Assembly (NCBI RefSeq): GCF_947172395.1
Contig: NC_069085.1
Location: forward strand, 6,046,112-6,110,111
DNA length: 64,000 nt
Direction of reading: 5' to 3'
Origin: Bicyclus anynana
Lineage: Eukaryota > Arthropoda > Insecta > Lepidoptera > Nymphalidae
Below, one piece after another: positions 21,406-34,500 of the stretch. Below the pieces are notes generated by a model. It had not been told where the DNA came from. It made no database searches and saw only the letters and a program-made list of their open reading frames with translations. The position numbers and the translations under genes are program-made. How positions within the stretch are numbered: the first letter of the stretch is position 1; each line of letters starts with the position of its first letter.

Positions 21406-22467
21406 GTGCGATGCCGTGCGCGAGCTTATTCGAGTTGTCTTTAGTAAACTGTTGCAATACTAATATACCACGTGCCTTAACCACACGGCCCACTCCCATA
21501 TCATCTAGACATACTATGTTATATGTATTGATAGTTATTATAATGTACATATGTTTTCAAATAAACCAATATTTTATGGATTTTTTTAAGGAATTTGTAT
21601 ATTGTAAAGAATATTATTAATTTTATCATAAAATTAATGCCTAGCTCATAAGTGCTACATTTGTGAAAAAATAAATAACATTTTAAAAACACATTGTTTT
21701 ATTTCAGTTTAACATAGTTTTTAATCTAGTAAACAACATTTATATACGATAAACAAACAAATAAATTAATAAAATCACTTTCTGACTACGTTATCCTAAC
21801 GTATATTTAGGTATATCATAATGATTTATCTAGTTTGTGCAAAAACACGCACGTAAATATAATTATTGTCCACTGCATGCTTGTGAACAATTTAAGAAAG
21901 CCTCCAACTAGTTTATGAATTATTGTGAAAACAATTTTATTTATATTTGGTTTGTGCACTGGTAGTTCAGTCCAATTAGTGTTTCTAATCAAAAATAAGA
22001 GATAAATATAACTAAACTTCTTTAGGCTCTTCAAATGTTTTAAAAAGTACAATAATATTATATTTCGTGCCTATGAGTAGATGATATCATAAAAATAAGT
22101 TAATCGTGAAATTATCTCGATTATCGACATCTATTACACTTTTTCACGCGCTTATGACAGGTCTGAATAGGCTTAAATTATAATTACTAGGTATTTTATA
22201 ATACTTGTAAGATAACATAAAATACACAAACAAAGTTGAGAAGAGTTTTCATCTTTTCCGCAGCATTACAGGTAACATTGGCGTCAGTTTCCTTCCATGC
22301 TTCCTCCTTAAATTGTAAATCGGGAGAAAGCATTCGTCCGGACGTAATGCCTGGAACGATAGTTACGCACAAAAACAGTAAAGGATACGACCGGTTGTAT
22401 CTTAGTAAATTGAGTAGTTATAGCTCATATTGATTAGATCACTTTTTTTTAATTGATGGTCCAGATT

Positions 22468-22581
22468 TTAGAATAGTCCAACAGATTTCTTCAGTTCTTT
22501 TTGTTTCCACAAGGGTAGTGACCGGAACTCGTTATATGCCATGGTGAATGTTGACACGAAGTCGTCGTGCGTAAGATAGAG
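22468..22581 (-). CDS. qua: Villin exon: headpiece core and stop
   Basis: Acceptor TTTCAG; encodes YLTHDDFVSTF, PLWKQKELKKSVGLF, TAA at 22468-22470. The Trp-Lys-Gln and KK-x-x-GLF residues are the F-actin-binding headpiece signature. Confidence 0.94.
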   Translation of the reverse strand, partial: LYLTHDDFVSTFTMAYNEFRSLPLWKQKELKKSVGLF

Positions 22582-25500
22582 CTGAAACAAAAATAAACAA
22601 CTAAGTATCCATTTGGCCTATTTAACACGAATATTGAGCTTGTCAATAATATTGAGAAGAAGTAGATATTATAATTAAAAAAACATATATCTACTAGATT
22701 AACATTTGCCTTGAATCTTTTTAACATGACCTGTGACCAATATTCCCGTTCCCTACAATTAGTTTGAAAGACTATTATTTATGCGTGCTTACAATAATAG
22801 TCCAGTGGGTTCGAACCTAGACCTCTCGGTGTTGAGTGTCTCATGGAGGCAGTGCTGGATTGAGGATATTTATTTATTATTTTCTCTGACGTTTCTGCTG
22901 GCTCCCTAGTCAAGATGCTATAAGCAATTGCATATATCACTTATAGCCTAATCCAGGATGCAACGAGGCTTCGTAACACAAGACCTAATATTTAGCACGC
23001 TTATATTAGCTTCACTTGTAACTATGTAAGAAAATCAGAGTATGTAAGAGTTCAGATAACAACATTAGCTAAGAAACGTCATTACAAATCCAATATGGCG
23101 GCCTCCCCAAGATGGCTGTTTGAAATCCTGCCCCATGATATGGATATCAAATGAAAGGGTTTGCTGTCAGGAATGCAAAAAAAACCTTTTGTAATTTTTA
23201 GTGCATGCTAAAAGAGTTTTTTTTAGTTTTTTTAAACTATTATAATATTAGCAATTGAAATGGCCAAAAACAATCAGTCTCTTGATGTCACAGATAATAT
23301 GTGGCCTTCGTGGACCGTGGTCTGCTTTACCCATCCTACTACACAGGCTAACAATAACTTACTTCTTTAGTGAGGGGGTCGACGTCCTGAGGCATGTGTT
23401 CTTTGGGCCCCCTGAGCACTGACAGCGGGTACTTCTCGTGCTGGTCGAACCTGTTCTCGCTGTTGCCGTTGTGGAGGGCGCTGTTGCTGCCGCGCACGAT
23501 CGCCTTGCCTTCTAGCACGCTTACTATTGCGTTGAACGATTTGTGGCCCTGCAATACCAACGATGAATCTATACTAATATTATAAAGCTGAAGAGTTTGT
23601 TTGTTTGATTGAACGCGCTAATCTCAGGAACTGTTGGTCCGATTTGAAAATTCTTTCTGTGTTAGATAGCCCATTTATCGAGGAAGGCTATAAACTATAT
23701 ATTATCCCCTTATTCCTACGGGAACGGGAACCACGCGGGTAAAACCCTGCGGCATCAGCTAGTCTTAACATATAAATAAAATTGAAGTGTCTGTCTGTGA
23801 TATCTGATAAAATGATCAAAATAATTGTTTTTAAAACTATACTCAGAGGCACAACTATTCGCCTTCTTTAATATGACGCGAGTATATTAAAGTGGGCGAA
23901 TAACTGTGCCTCTGAGTACTTACACGATATTATAACAAAACTAACATTTTTAAATTTTTGTCTGTCTGCCTTTTTGTTTGTCCGAGCTGATCACTGGAAC
24001 GTGATAGTCCAGCGGTTATTACCCCGCCTTCGATTCGGAGGGTGTAGGTTCGATTCCGGTCCGGGGCATGCACCTCCAACTTATCAGTTATGTGCATTTT
24101 AAGAAGTTAAATATCACGTCTCAAACGGTGAAGGAAATAACATCGTGAGGGTACCTGCATACCAGAGAATTTTCTTAATTCTCTACGTGCGTAAAGTCAC
24201 CCAATCCGCATTAGGTATGCCAACGTGGTGGACTATAAGCCTAATCCCTCTCATTCTGATAAGGAGATTTGTGCTCAACTGTGAGCCGAATATTTAGGGT
24301 TGTTATTTTTGAATCTCTGCAACGGCTGAACCGATTATAATGGGACTTTCACTGGAGGATAAAGGATAGAGCAATATCGATATTGGATACTTTTATTCCG
24401 AAAAAATACGTAGTTTCCGCGAGATTTGTGAAAAAATATTTATATAAATAGCCTATTGATTAACAGAACTGAGTTGAGTCGTTTATAACATTAGAAATGG
24501 CAGAATTCATTGAGTTGAGTCGTTTATAACATTAGAAATGGTAGAATTAATTGAGTTGAGTCGTTTATAACATTAGAAATGGTAGAATATGAGTTGAGTC
24601 GTTTATAACATTAGAAATGGTAGAATTAATTGAGTTGAGTCGTTTATAACATTAGAAATGGTAGAATATGAGTTGAGTCGTTTATAACATTAGAAATGGT
24701 AGAATATGAGTTGAGTCGTTTATAACATTAGAAATGGTAGAATTAATTGAGTTGAGTCGTTAATAACATTTTATTTTACCTTCCACATAGACGTCTTCCA
24801 GTGTGGGAAGAACCCAGTAAAGTTGGGCGGCTCTCGGCCTTGGCTTATTACTAGTATCGGAGTCTCGGGGTCTCGCGCCGCTGGGTCTGTGGACAGACGT
24901 AAATTACCTACAGTTAATCATTTTCAACAGGTATCTACATAGATGATTAAACTTTTCTTATATTAAAATTAAATTTAGGTACGATAGTAAGTACTATAGC
25001 CATGGTGGTATTGGAAGGTAACCCTTCGAAAAACTGCTAAAGATTTCTTTTATTTTTATAAGTTTTTTTTTTATTGTTTACAAGTTAGCCCTTGACTACA
25101 ATCTCACCTGATGGTAAGTGATGATGCAGTTACCAGATGGTAAGCGGGCTCACTTGTTAGGAGGAAGATGAAAATCCACACCCCTTTCGGTTTCTACACG
25201 GCATCGTACCGGAACGCTAAATCGCTTGGCGGTACGTCTTTGCCTTGCCGGTAGGGTGGTAACTAGCCACTTACTTATTATAGCTAAGGTCTGGCAACTG
25301 GAGGCTTGATTCATAATATACCATCGCTCATTAGCGATAAGGCCGCCAATTGTACATTAGTTTTTAAGTTAATTTCTTGTCTGTTATTATTATTTTTGGT
25401 GTACAATAAAGTATATTTCATTTCATTCATTCATTTCATTTCATCCCGTAGAAAAAAAACAAAAATTTACATTTTGTACTTGCTGCCTTCCAAAGCCACC

Positions 25501-28500
25501 ACAGTCCAAATACATACCTACTTGGTTACCGTACTTACCTATGAGAGAGGCATAAGCCGACAAAAGCCTTCATAAAATGAGGTATGTCTGGCTACGACGG
25601 GTTCTGGTTCTACTATTCATGGTATGTGTCGGAATGGTCATTGGCCATGGTTCTAGTCAGTGGCGTAGCGTGCCTTGAAGGGGCCCAGTATCTAAATGGG
25701 GGGGGGGGAGGGGGGATGAAATGAAGGGTAAAGATTTCTTCACACAAGAAACAATTAAGCTTGTACAAAATGAATATGACAGCGACTTAACCTATGTACC
25801 TATGTATGTTAGGATGTTTCCAATTTTTGGGCGCTCGCTCCCGGAAAAAACAGATTGTTTTTTTTTTTACTTTTGTAATTTCTGAAGTGAAAACTCAGAC
25901 AGTTTTTTATAATGGTTTTTTCGGGAAGCACCAGGTTAAGTGAGATCGTGGATTGCATTTTACTAATTTTTGCTTTCACACATAAGGGGCCCCGTATACG
26001 GCTGACACAGCGGTAGATACGCCCCTGGTTTTAGTAGGGACATACCATTCGCTAGGTAGCACTGTGCGATGGCGCGCGCGTCGTCCTTGGCCCGCGGGCC
26101 GCTGTGCGCGCCGAGCCACACGAACACTGCCGCGTGCGCGTCCAGTATGGCCGACATCTCCGGCGCCAGCTCGTACTGGCTGAACGATATTATCTCCTCG
26201 ACTGTAAAGATAGTAAAAAGTGGATAAGTTTAATATCCTGTACGCAGGAGATATTATCTTGCACAAGTGTATGCGCATGCGCAAGCATAGGTGCACTCCC
26301 TTTTCCCACACTCCCATAGACCGATTCTTGTAAGAAAAATCCCAATAACATATTTTTTTGTTGGCCTGACCCGGGATTCGAACTCTGGACCTCATTGTCC
26401 GTAGCTGAAACCACTGGTTCTCGATTGAATGACCCAGCGGGGTAGATTTAATATAATCTCCTATAGTCTACTTCGCTGCTGCAATCGGATTGGCTAGGTT
26501 AATACCGAACTTAACCTTCAGTTTGAAATTTTCCGGAGTTCAGGTTAGTGGTGTTACAGTGCTTCGGAGAATATTTACTAGTCAGTTGCTGTCTCTCACC
26601 AACATCTGAATGTGATCGTTAAATTATCAAAACATCATCCTGAATCCTCCAAACCACATTTGAGCGTTATAGGTCTACCCTATAAGGATGAAACCTGGTC
26701 CTATAGTAGGTCGTTAAAATAAGCTGTTAAAGATGGCGCCAACTTACAAGAATACTGTCCAGCTGCGCCAAGCGAAATGTAGAACAGACGAGGCGGTAGC
26801 GGCCGCTCCACTTCTTTCAGTGGTGATGCCACCAGGAGAGGCCTGCGGTCGCCTAGCGCGTTCCAGAAGTCGTGTTTCTCTTTACCTTTAATAAATAACA
26901 TAGGTATATTATAGCGTATCTCTGTGGAGGAACCAAATCAGTAATCCGTAGAGGGACTAAAGTTCGACAATAAAGTCGAACGAATAGTTCAACGAACCGC
27001 AAAGCTAAGATGGCAATGAGCGCAGCGCGTAGGTAGTTCGAAAAGTCGATGGAAGTTGGAACTTCAAGGTGTTAGAAGTTTACTGGAAACAATGGCGACA
27101 TGGTGTTGGTCCAAGTGACGACGGTCGACTGATAACATCAAACGAGTTGCAGGGAGCGGCTGAATGCTGGCGGTTCAAGAACGTGATGTTTTGATGTCCT
27201 TACAGAGGTCAGAATACTGAATACATTTGGCAGGAATGCGACTTATAGTGCCACAAAAGGCCACAAACTTTTCTGACCCGTTGGTATCGATTTAATAAGT
27301 TGCCCGATGGCCATAACTGATAGATCTGACGTCGTCTAAAAGTTTGTGGCACCAAATGTCATATTTTGGCAACCATTTTGAATACTAACGATCGTTCCGC
27401 TCTCATGAGTCACGATGTACGATCCGGCGTAAACCGTCTTTTTATAAGTTTAAACCGTGAGTTTTTTTTAGGACTTTACAAAATGGTCCTTCGAGCCGGA
27501 TTGCTGTCTGATGAAATCTACGCCAAATGGTTATTAAAAAAATCGGCTAAGCCATTTAGTGTAGACTTACCTTGCATAACGAGTGTGTGGTCTGAGGCAG
27601 CCATGTTCTTGGCGACTTCCCTCTCGTCGCCGGTGGCGGAGGCGGCGCACCACACCCACACGCGCGCGCCCTCGCGCAGCACGTAGCAGGCGCCACGGGT
27701 CAGCCCTCCGCGGCCTACCTCCACGCCCCGCGCCTCGCGCGCGTACTGGCCCGACACGCGTATGAGAGCGCGAGACGGCGGTACTACGCGACGGCCGCTC
27801 GCTGCAGAGCGCACAATACGAGTATATTTGATTTAAATAGACAGCATCATTATCAGCGCATTTTAACGGCCCACTACAGGGCCAGGCCTCCCTCCTTATA
27901 GGAGAGGAGCTTCACCCACCACACTGCTACAATGCTAGCTGGCAGGCTTATGGTGATAACCAAACACTACGATACACAACACTATATGTATAAATGAAAA
28001 TTATAAAAAATAGGCAATTAGAGCTTACACCCACCAAGCTACTCCAATGGCAGACTTAGACTAATAATATTTGAAATTAACGACCCCTCTCTGAGGCACG
28101 GGGTTGTAACTTCCCAACTCCGGACTGAGAATTTGAAACATTTGAGGTGATCCTTTTTTCAAACAATAGCATACTAAGCCAGCCATTGGAATAGATTGGT
28201 GGGTGTAAGCTCCAATTACCTAAGTATCTCCTTTCCAATAATATGGAGGCCTGACCAAAAGAGGCATAAGAGGTGTAGGACGAAGGAAGAAGTCCTGGCT
28301 AAGAAACTGTAAGTGAAGGAAGTGGATTACTGTGAAAATATACGTTTATACATTAGAAATATAGGTATTGCTTCTATTCATTCCAGGATCTACGTTATAT
28401 TTTCAGCATTTGAAAACTTACGATCATATTCTATTGCACTGCCAATGTAAGTGATCATTCGACCTTTGAAGATTTGTAGAAAATGCGCCGGTTCTTTCCC

Positions 28501-31500
28501 TTGGTACACCCAGGCCTGTAAGAAACAGTAACGTTTTTCTTGGTTATCATACCGTTACCGGCGTTAAGTATACTTTTAAGTAGGGTCGGCGTGTGTTTCC
28601 CTTACCTGGATGGGAAGACGCCCTAACTTTATGCAGAGATCTTTGGCTTCTTTTGCACCCAAATTCCTCAGATCATTTGGCGAAGAGCCACCCTGTAATA
28701 ACACAAAAGCACAATTTATGAAAATGCAGAAAACCTGTCAAGAAAGAAGTCAAGAGAGTCAGACAATACGGCCCTGTCGAAAGCTTTCTTAAATAGATAT
28801 GAATTCATATATTTAAAGAGAATAAATATTTAGCACTCCACTAAATATAGGAAACCCATTTGAAATAGACAGATGAAATTCGGCAAGAAGGAGGTTTATA
28901 GTTACTAGAGGTCCGCTAAAACAGATTTTGCGACAGCGATGCGGATTAAGGCGGTCCGCTAGTTGATAGATATTAGTCATTGCATTTGGGATTAATCAGC
29001 ATATACATCCTTCTATAGATTAATACCTCCCCATCCATCCATCTTCATCACCCTGGCCACTTTTCCAGAGTATCCAATGGGAAAGAGAGTCCTGGCTTTT
29101 TGATTTGAATTTGAAAGATTTGGAGAAATATAAATCCTCACCATCCAATAGTAGAGTATGGTCTGGTCCCCGGTGGGCGTGTGGTAGGTGTAGAGCGCCA
29201 GGTAGCAGTCCTGGTCGTAGAAGGCGGCGGTCTGCGGCCGCTCCAGCTCCTGCAGCGCGCCGCCCTCCGCCTCGCCGCGCACGCGCCACATGCGCAGCGA
29301 GCCCGACCCGTCGTCTGGGACTTGCGCCTGGAAACACGTTTTTTTTCCTTTTTAAGGGTTCCGTACCTCAAAAGGAAATACCGGAACCCTTATGATCATT
29401 TTGTTGTCTGCGTGTCTGTCAGTCAATACTATAATCAGGTCCCATTGTGAAAAAATCTAAGTTTATTTAAAAAAAGTTACGGCCAATTATGAAGCAAAAA
29501 ATGCACATCTCGACATTTTAAAGGAAATGTACTCGTAAGGTAAGTTCTCCCTATATTTCTGACGGGTTCTATGCAGCATCATATTGGAAAGCTAAATTGA
29601 ATGGCTGTGCAATACATCTTTGCCGGTTTCAGGTTTAGTCTGGTACCACCTAGACCAGACCTGAGACGTCACTAAGCCTCAATTATCATAATTTGCCAAC
29701 CTATTGGCAAAGACGTACCTACGCAAAACGGGCAGGTAGAAAGTCGCTTAGAGAATATCCGGTGAAACTAAAATAATCCAAAGGTAGGATTATAATCAAT
29801 TTGTAGGCATTCTTTCACTTAGTTATTTTCTTAGAATGCATAGTTACTTCTTTATCAGCAAGTGAAATGGCAGTGAGGGCTAACTTGACACAAAAAATTA
29901 AAGGGCGATATTGCTTAATATCTATACATTTTTACTTGACTTCATCAATGATCAACATAGATAGGTTAGCTGGCAATTGGAAAACTTCTTCAAAAGTAAA
30001 TAAGTCCATACCTCAGCAGCCAACCAAGCATTGGAAGCGAGGCTAACAGCATCCAACTTAGTCGTGGCGGATCTGGCCGCCCGAACTCTAATATCTCGCC
30101 GCGCATCAGCCCAGCTCCACATATGAAACAGTGCAGCGAACTCCAGCGGTTCACGTCCTGAGACCATGGTCGCCACTGGCCCAGTCAGTCGCTTGGCGCG
30201 TGCAAGCCCCCTCGCTGCAGCCAACGCCCCGCGAGCCTCACCCACTGGTGCAGATGATCCCACCCAAGCCCACACTCCTCTTGATCCTCCATCGATTATG
30301 TATACGCTCTGTAAATCACAATGTTATTTTATTTGATGGTCTGGAAGGAGTGCCACTCAAGGACAAGGTACGCTATGAGTACATTACAGGGAGGGAGGGA
30401 GGTAACGAGACAAGGCGAGGCAAAAGAAGATTTTATATAAGATTTCATAGATCATACACGTCTCGGTTCCTTAAGTGTTGACAGAGACAATGATTTGTTG
30501 TTGATTCGTCAACTATAAAAACAACAACAAAACAATTGAATATTACGCGTGAGTTAGTCTAACTTACGTCTTCACGTAAATCTTCTCGGTTTAACGGAGC
30601 ACATTTAATTTCTTCCAGACGCGCTGCAGGCTTCTGGGACGGCATCGCAATGGGTGAGGTTCTCGGCGGCTGGGTTACTTTGTAGAGGCGAGCTGGTCTG
30701 GGTGTATCGGAAACGGGTGACGGTGGCCGCATGCTCCGGGAACGCAGCTCCAATAACGTGTTCAACAGTTCCCGGTCTGCGGGTGGTAGAGTTTGTTCGT
30801 AGCCGTCATGTGCGATTGCGATCCGTCGGACCAACATACCCTTTTCCGGTCCACGAGCCATACGGTAGGCGATCTGTATAAAATCAAACTTCAAGTTAGC
30901 TTCTACGACTGCACAAGCACTACTGGACGGTCCACTGGTTCGGAAAACGAAACCGGTGGTAAATTCTTATTCGTGCCATTTACAGAACATCTTTCTTCTA
31001 GTTCAAAATTCTAACACATGTAAAGTACCTTAATAACACCACTTTCGCTTCCGAAATTTAGATTTTTATTAGACCTACTGCATTCATCGATGAACAGCGA
31101 CATCGACAGCGAGCGATGGAACGAGCTATATTAGGAGTATCTCTACGTGATCGAATCAGAAATGAGGAGATCCGCAGAAGAACCAAAGTCACCGACATAG
31201 CTCAACGAGTTGCGAAGCTGAAGTGGCAATGGGCGGGGCACATAGTTCGAAGAGCCGATGGACGTTGGGGTCCCAAAGTGCTGGAATAGCGACCCCGCAC
31301 TAGTAAGCGCAGTGTTGGCCGACCCCCAACCAGGTGGACTGACGACATCAAGCGAGTCGCAGGGATTCGCTGGATGCAGGTGGCTCAGTATCGTGATGTT
31401 TGGAAGTCCTTACAAAAGGCCTATGTCCTGCAGTCCATCGGCTGATATGATGATGATGATGATGACTGCATTCATCAACGACATATCTCATGCATGTTTG

Positions 31501-34500
31501 TGTTATTTAGTTAATTTTGAGTTTTACCTAGATAGTAGCTTGGGCTGACACACTCTTAGCCTTTGGAAAATGATAAAAGTCTGGACCTGTGACCAAGTTA
31601 CTTAAGCGCTAACGCTTCGAAAACTAAAAAAAATATGGGCATGACATTCGTTATTGATAAGTAGATTACGTAATTTATCAATCGGATACTACTAACTTGG
31701 CTACAGGTCCTGGCATACAGGCTCTTAGACAATAGCGAGATCTGCAAAGTCGTTTTGCCAGTGTTTAGCATAGTGTTTGTTGGTGGTAGCTGTAACTACC
31801 TACCTACCTTGGCTCCAAACGTCTTCTCGATGAGATTAGCAGCGCGCCCAAGCCACAGCACGATCAGGTTGGCCGTGTCCAGCACGAAGACGCCGTCGGA
31901 GGCGAGCTGCGCCCACGACACCGGCTCCATCTGCAGCACCACGGGCCGGTGACCACGCACTCGGTACAAGCGGGGCCCGCCGTTCATTGCACCGCTGCGG
32001 AGTATTCTGGGAAACAAGTGTATTATTTATAGTTTAATATCCCACCAATGTTGGAGCCCACAGCCCACTGTGGTGGAATACAGAACGGACTCAAACCACA
32101 AAAAAATAGCACCACATCACGAGAGAATACCTACCAAATCTTTTACCTCGAGAGCTCCTCCAGTCCTACGTTACGGCTTCTTCAGCTGCTTACGGCTACG
32201 GCGAGGGCGAGTAAAAAGGTTTACTTTGATATAAGCGAGTAAAAAAAATTATCCCTACTTTACATTTAGGGAAGGTACCCTAAAAAAATATGTTAGGGGC
32301 GGGCATTCGTGACAAAAATGAATTTTTAATTTAATCACTTTCTTTTTTCAAACCTAAACTCGTTTTTAATTATTCATTTAAAAGTGATATGATTCCCAAG
32401 GCCTCGGAAAATATTATATAATCAATGAATTTTGAAAAATGGCACAAAAATAAATTATTTAAATAGGTGCTGAGGAAAGAGCGGCTGCTACTCTGGGGCC
32501 TAGGGCGGCCAAGACTAGAAATCCGGCACTGTCTCTGCTGTGGTATAAACTGTAGCGCTGATTATAATAGTTTGGGTATAATGTAAGTAATACCTGATGC
32601 CATCGCGGAAGTAGGACAGCATGCGCGCAGACTCCCTGGTGGCCGTCTCTCGATGCAGCACTAGCGGGCGCGCCACGTGCGCCAGCAGCTGGCTCGCGCG
32701 CCGCAGCGCCAGCGTCGTCAGCGCCCCGCCCGCCCCACCTGCCGCGCCGCCCGCCCACGCGTGCACGTGCCGCTCCGCGTACTCGCCGTTGCCATTCTCT
32801 CTTATCTCACGACGCTAGCGTGTAATAGAGAGAGTATAATAGAATAGCTTCTCAATTAAGCTTCTCAATTCTCATTAAATTATAAATACCTACTATCATA
32901 ATAGGGATAATGACAGTTTTTTTTAATTGTATATAAATTAAGAGTATGCTAATAGTAAAGCAATTTTGTAAAAGGAACAGGGTATCTGCGATCATTACTT
33001 TCGGAGCTAAATATATTGATTTAAAGGGTCAGATTCGCGGCGCTGCCGCGGATCCCTGAAAATCTAAGGTAAGTAGGACTCACAATGACATCAGGACCTG
33101 CAGGCTGACCGGGATGGGAGCAAGAATAAACCAAATAAGCGTCGCCATCATAAAAAGTTCCGTAATGAGAGCGCGGCAGCAGCTCCGTGCAAGATTCCTG
33201 AAACAAAACATAGAGCTTTAGTTTATAGTACAAAAACACACACATAAAGTCAGCGAAAGACCTCAGACTTATCACGAAATATCGAAAACCACTAGACGTA
33301 CAACGATGAAATAAGGCATTGAGATAGTTTATAGCTGTTATAGTAGACATAAGAATTTTGTGACAGGGGCGGATTAAGGAGGTCTAAGGGCGGATGAAGT
33401 CGCGAGCGTCCGCTATAGTTATCTAGATAAAACTAGCACAAATATTTGTATAACTTCTTAGATACTTAAACTATCAGCAAAGTTTTCAACGTATTTCAGC
33501 ATTCATTTTGTGGTTTCATTTCGACTCATGTCAAGATTATATTATGTGCATTTCATTGAGATGGAACGCAAAAATCGTGTTCATTCCATTTCAGCATATT
33601 GATGATTGTTACTGTGAGTGACTTGTTCATGCAATATTTAATTAAATCATTACGTGCAGATGGTCATTACCATATTTATGATTTCATATCATTCATACCT
33701 TTGTGTACTGTGGTGTGTTTTAATTTTACCAATATAATTAACTAGGTTCTTTTATCTTCAGAATCAGATGCTGATGTTCATCGAATTTTCATTCATTTTC
33801 GACATGCGAAAGTTTTTAATAGTCTTATTATATCACATGGGTGGTCGGAAACCACATACAATTAGACATTTAATAAAAAAAATAAGCTTCAATAGAAGTG
33901 GTTTTACATTTGTAGGTTATGAACAAAGAAATTAGACAAAACGAAGAACATTGTGTTTCAAAAGATATAGGTAGGTACGAGTAGGTACCTATTATAAAAT
34001 AATGTTGTGGTCGCTTTGTCCGGGAGAATTTAGAGTTCCATGTAATGCAAACTTTCACCATCTTTATTACTTACTATAGGTTAATATACATATTCAGTCT
34101 GCAACTAGCGCTCGTCTAGCACGGTAGTCTGTCTAATCTGACACTCAAAATGGTGGTTAAAAAATGTGTGTCATGTAAAAAAAATCTTACGAAGAAATCT
34201 CCAGGCTTGGAGTGCAGTCGATGCCATAAGGTGGTTCATGCTGAACCATCTTGCTGTAGGCTGTCAAACAAGCAAATAAATACGCTGCGTAACGCAACGG
34301 GCGTCGAATGGAGTTGCGAGGAATGTCTTCAAAATATGACCCACAGGTCATCCTTTATTTTACCTGATGACGACGCGGATGAAGATTCTGATACAGGACA
34401 TACTATCCTCAATAAATCTACTCTCGATACGCGTAAGTTGGTTCAAGACATTAGTCGTGAAATCAAAAAAACATTGCGTGAAGAAATTAGTAACTTGGAA

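Noticed and set aside
21350..21620. Overlapping frames MYIIITINTYN and MHCLCTFSTRR
   Set aside because: Partly within the AGTGCACT array; no recognisable domain, frames on both strands, and no supporting junctions.
22236..22433. Plus-strand 65-codon frame starting MRRVFIFSAALQVTLA, signal-peptide-like
   Set aside because: Short, lies in the villin 3' UTR on the opposite strand, with no conserved motif or splice context.
24471..24770. CRISPR-like array
   Set aside because: The units are contiguous tandem repeats with no unique spacers, in a eukaryotic intron.
29013..29395. Five overlapping open frames around a villin exon
   Set aside because: They are GC-rich shadows of the exon 29142-29327 on both strands.
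30131..30481. 116-codon plus-strand frame
   Set aside because: Antisense shadow of villin exon 30012-30308, extended by chance.
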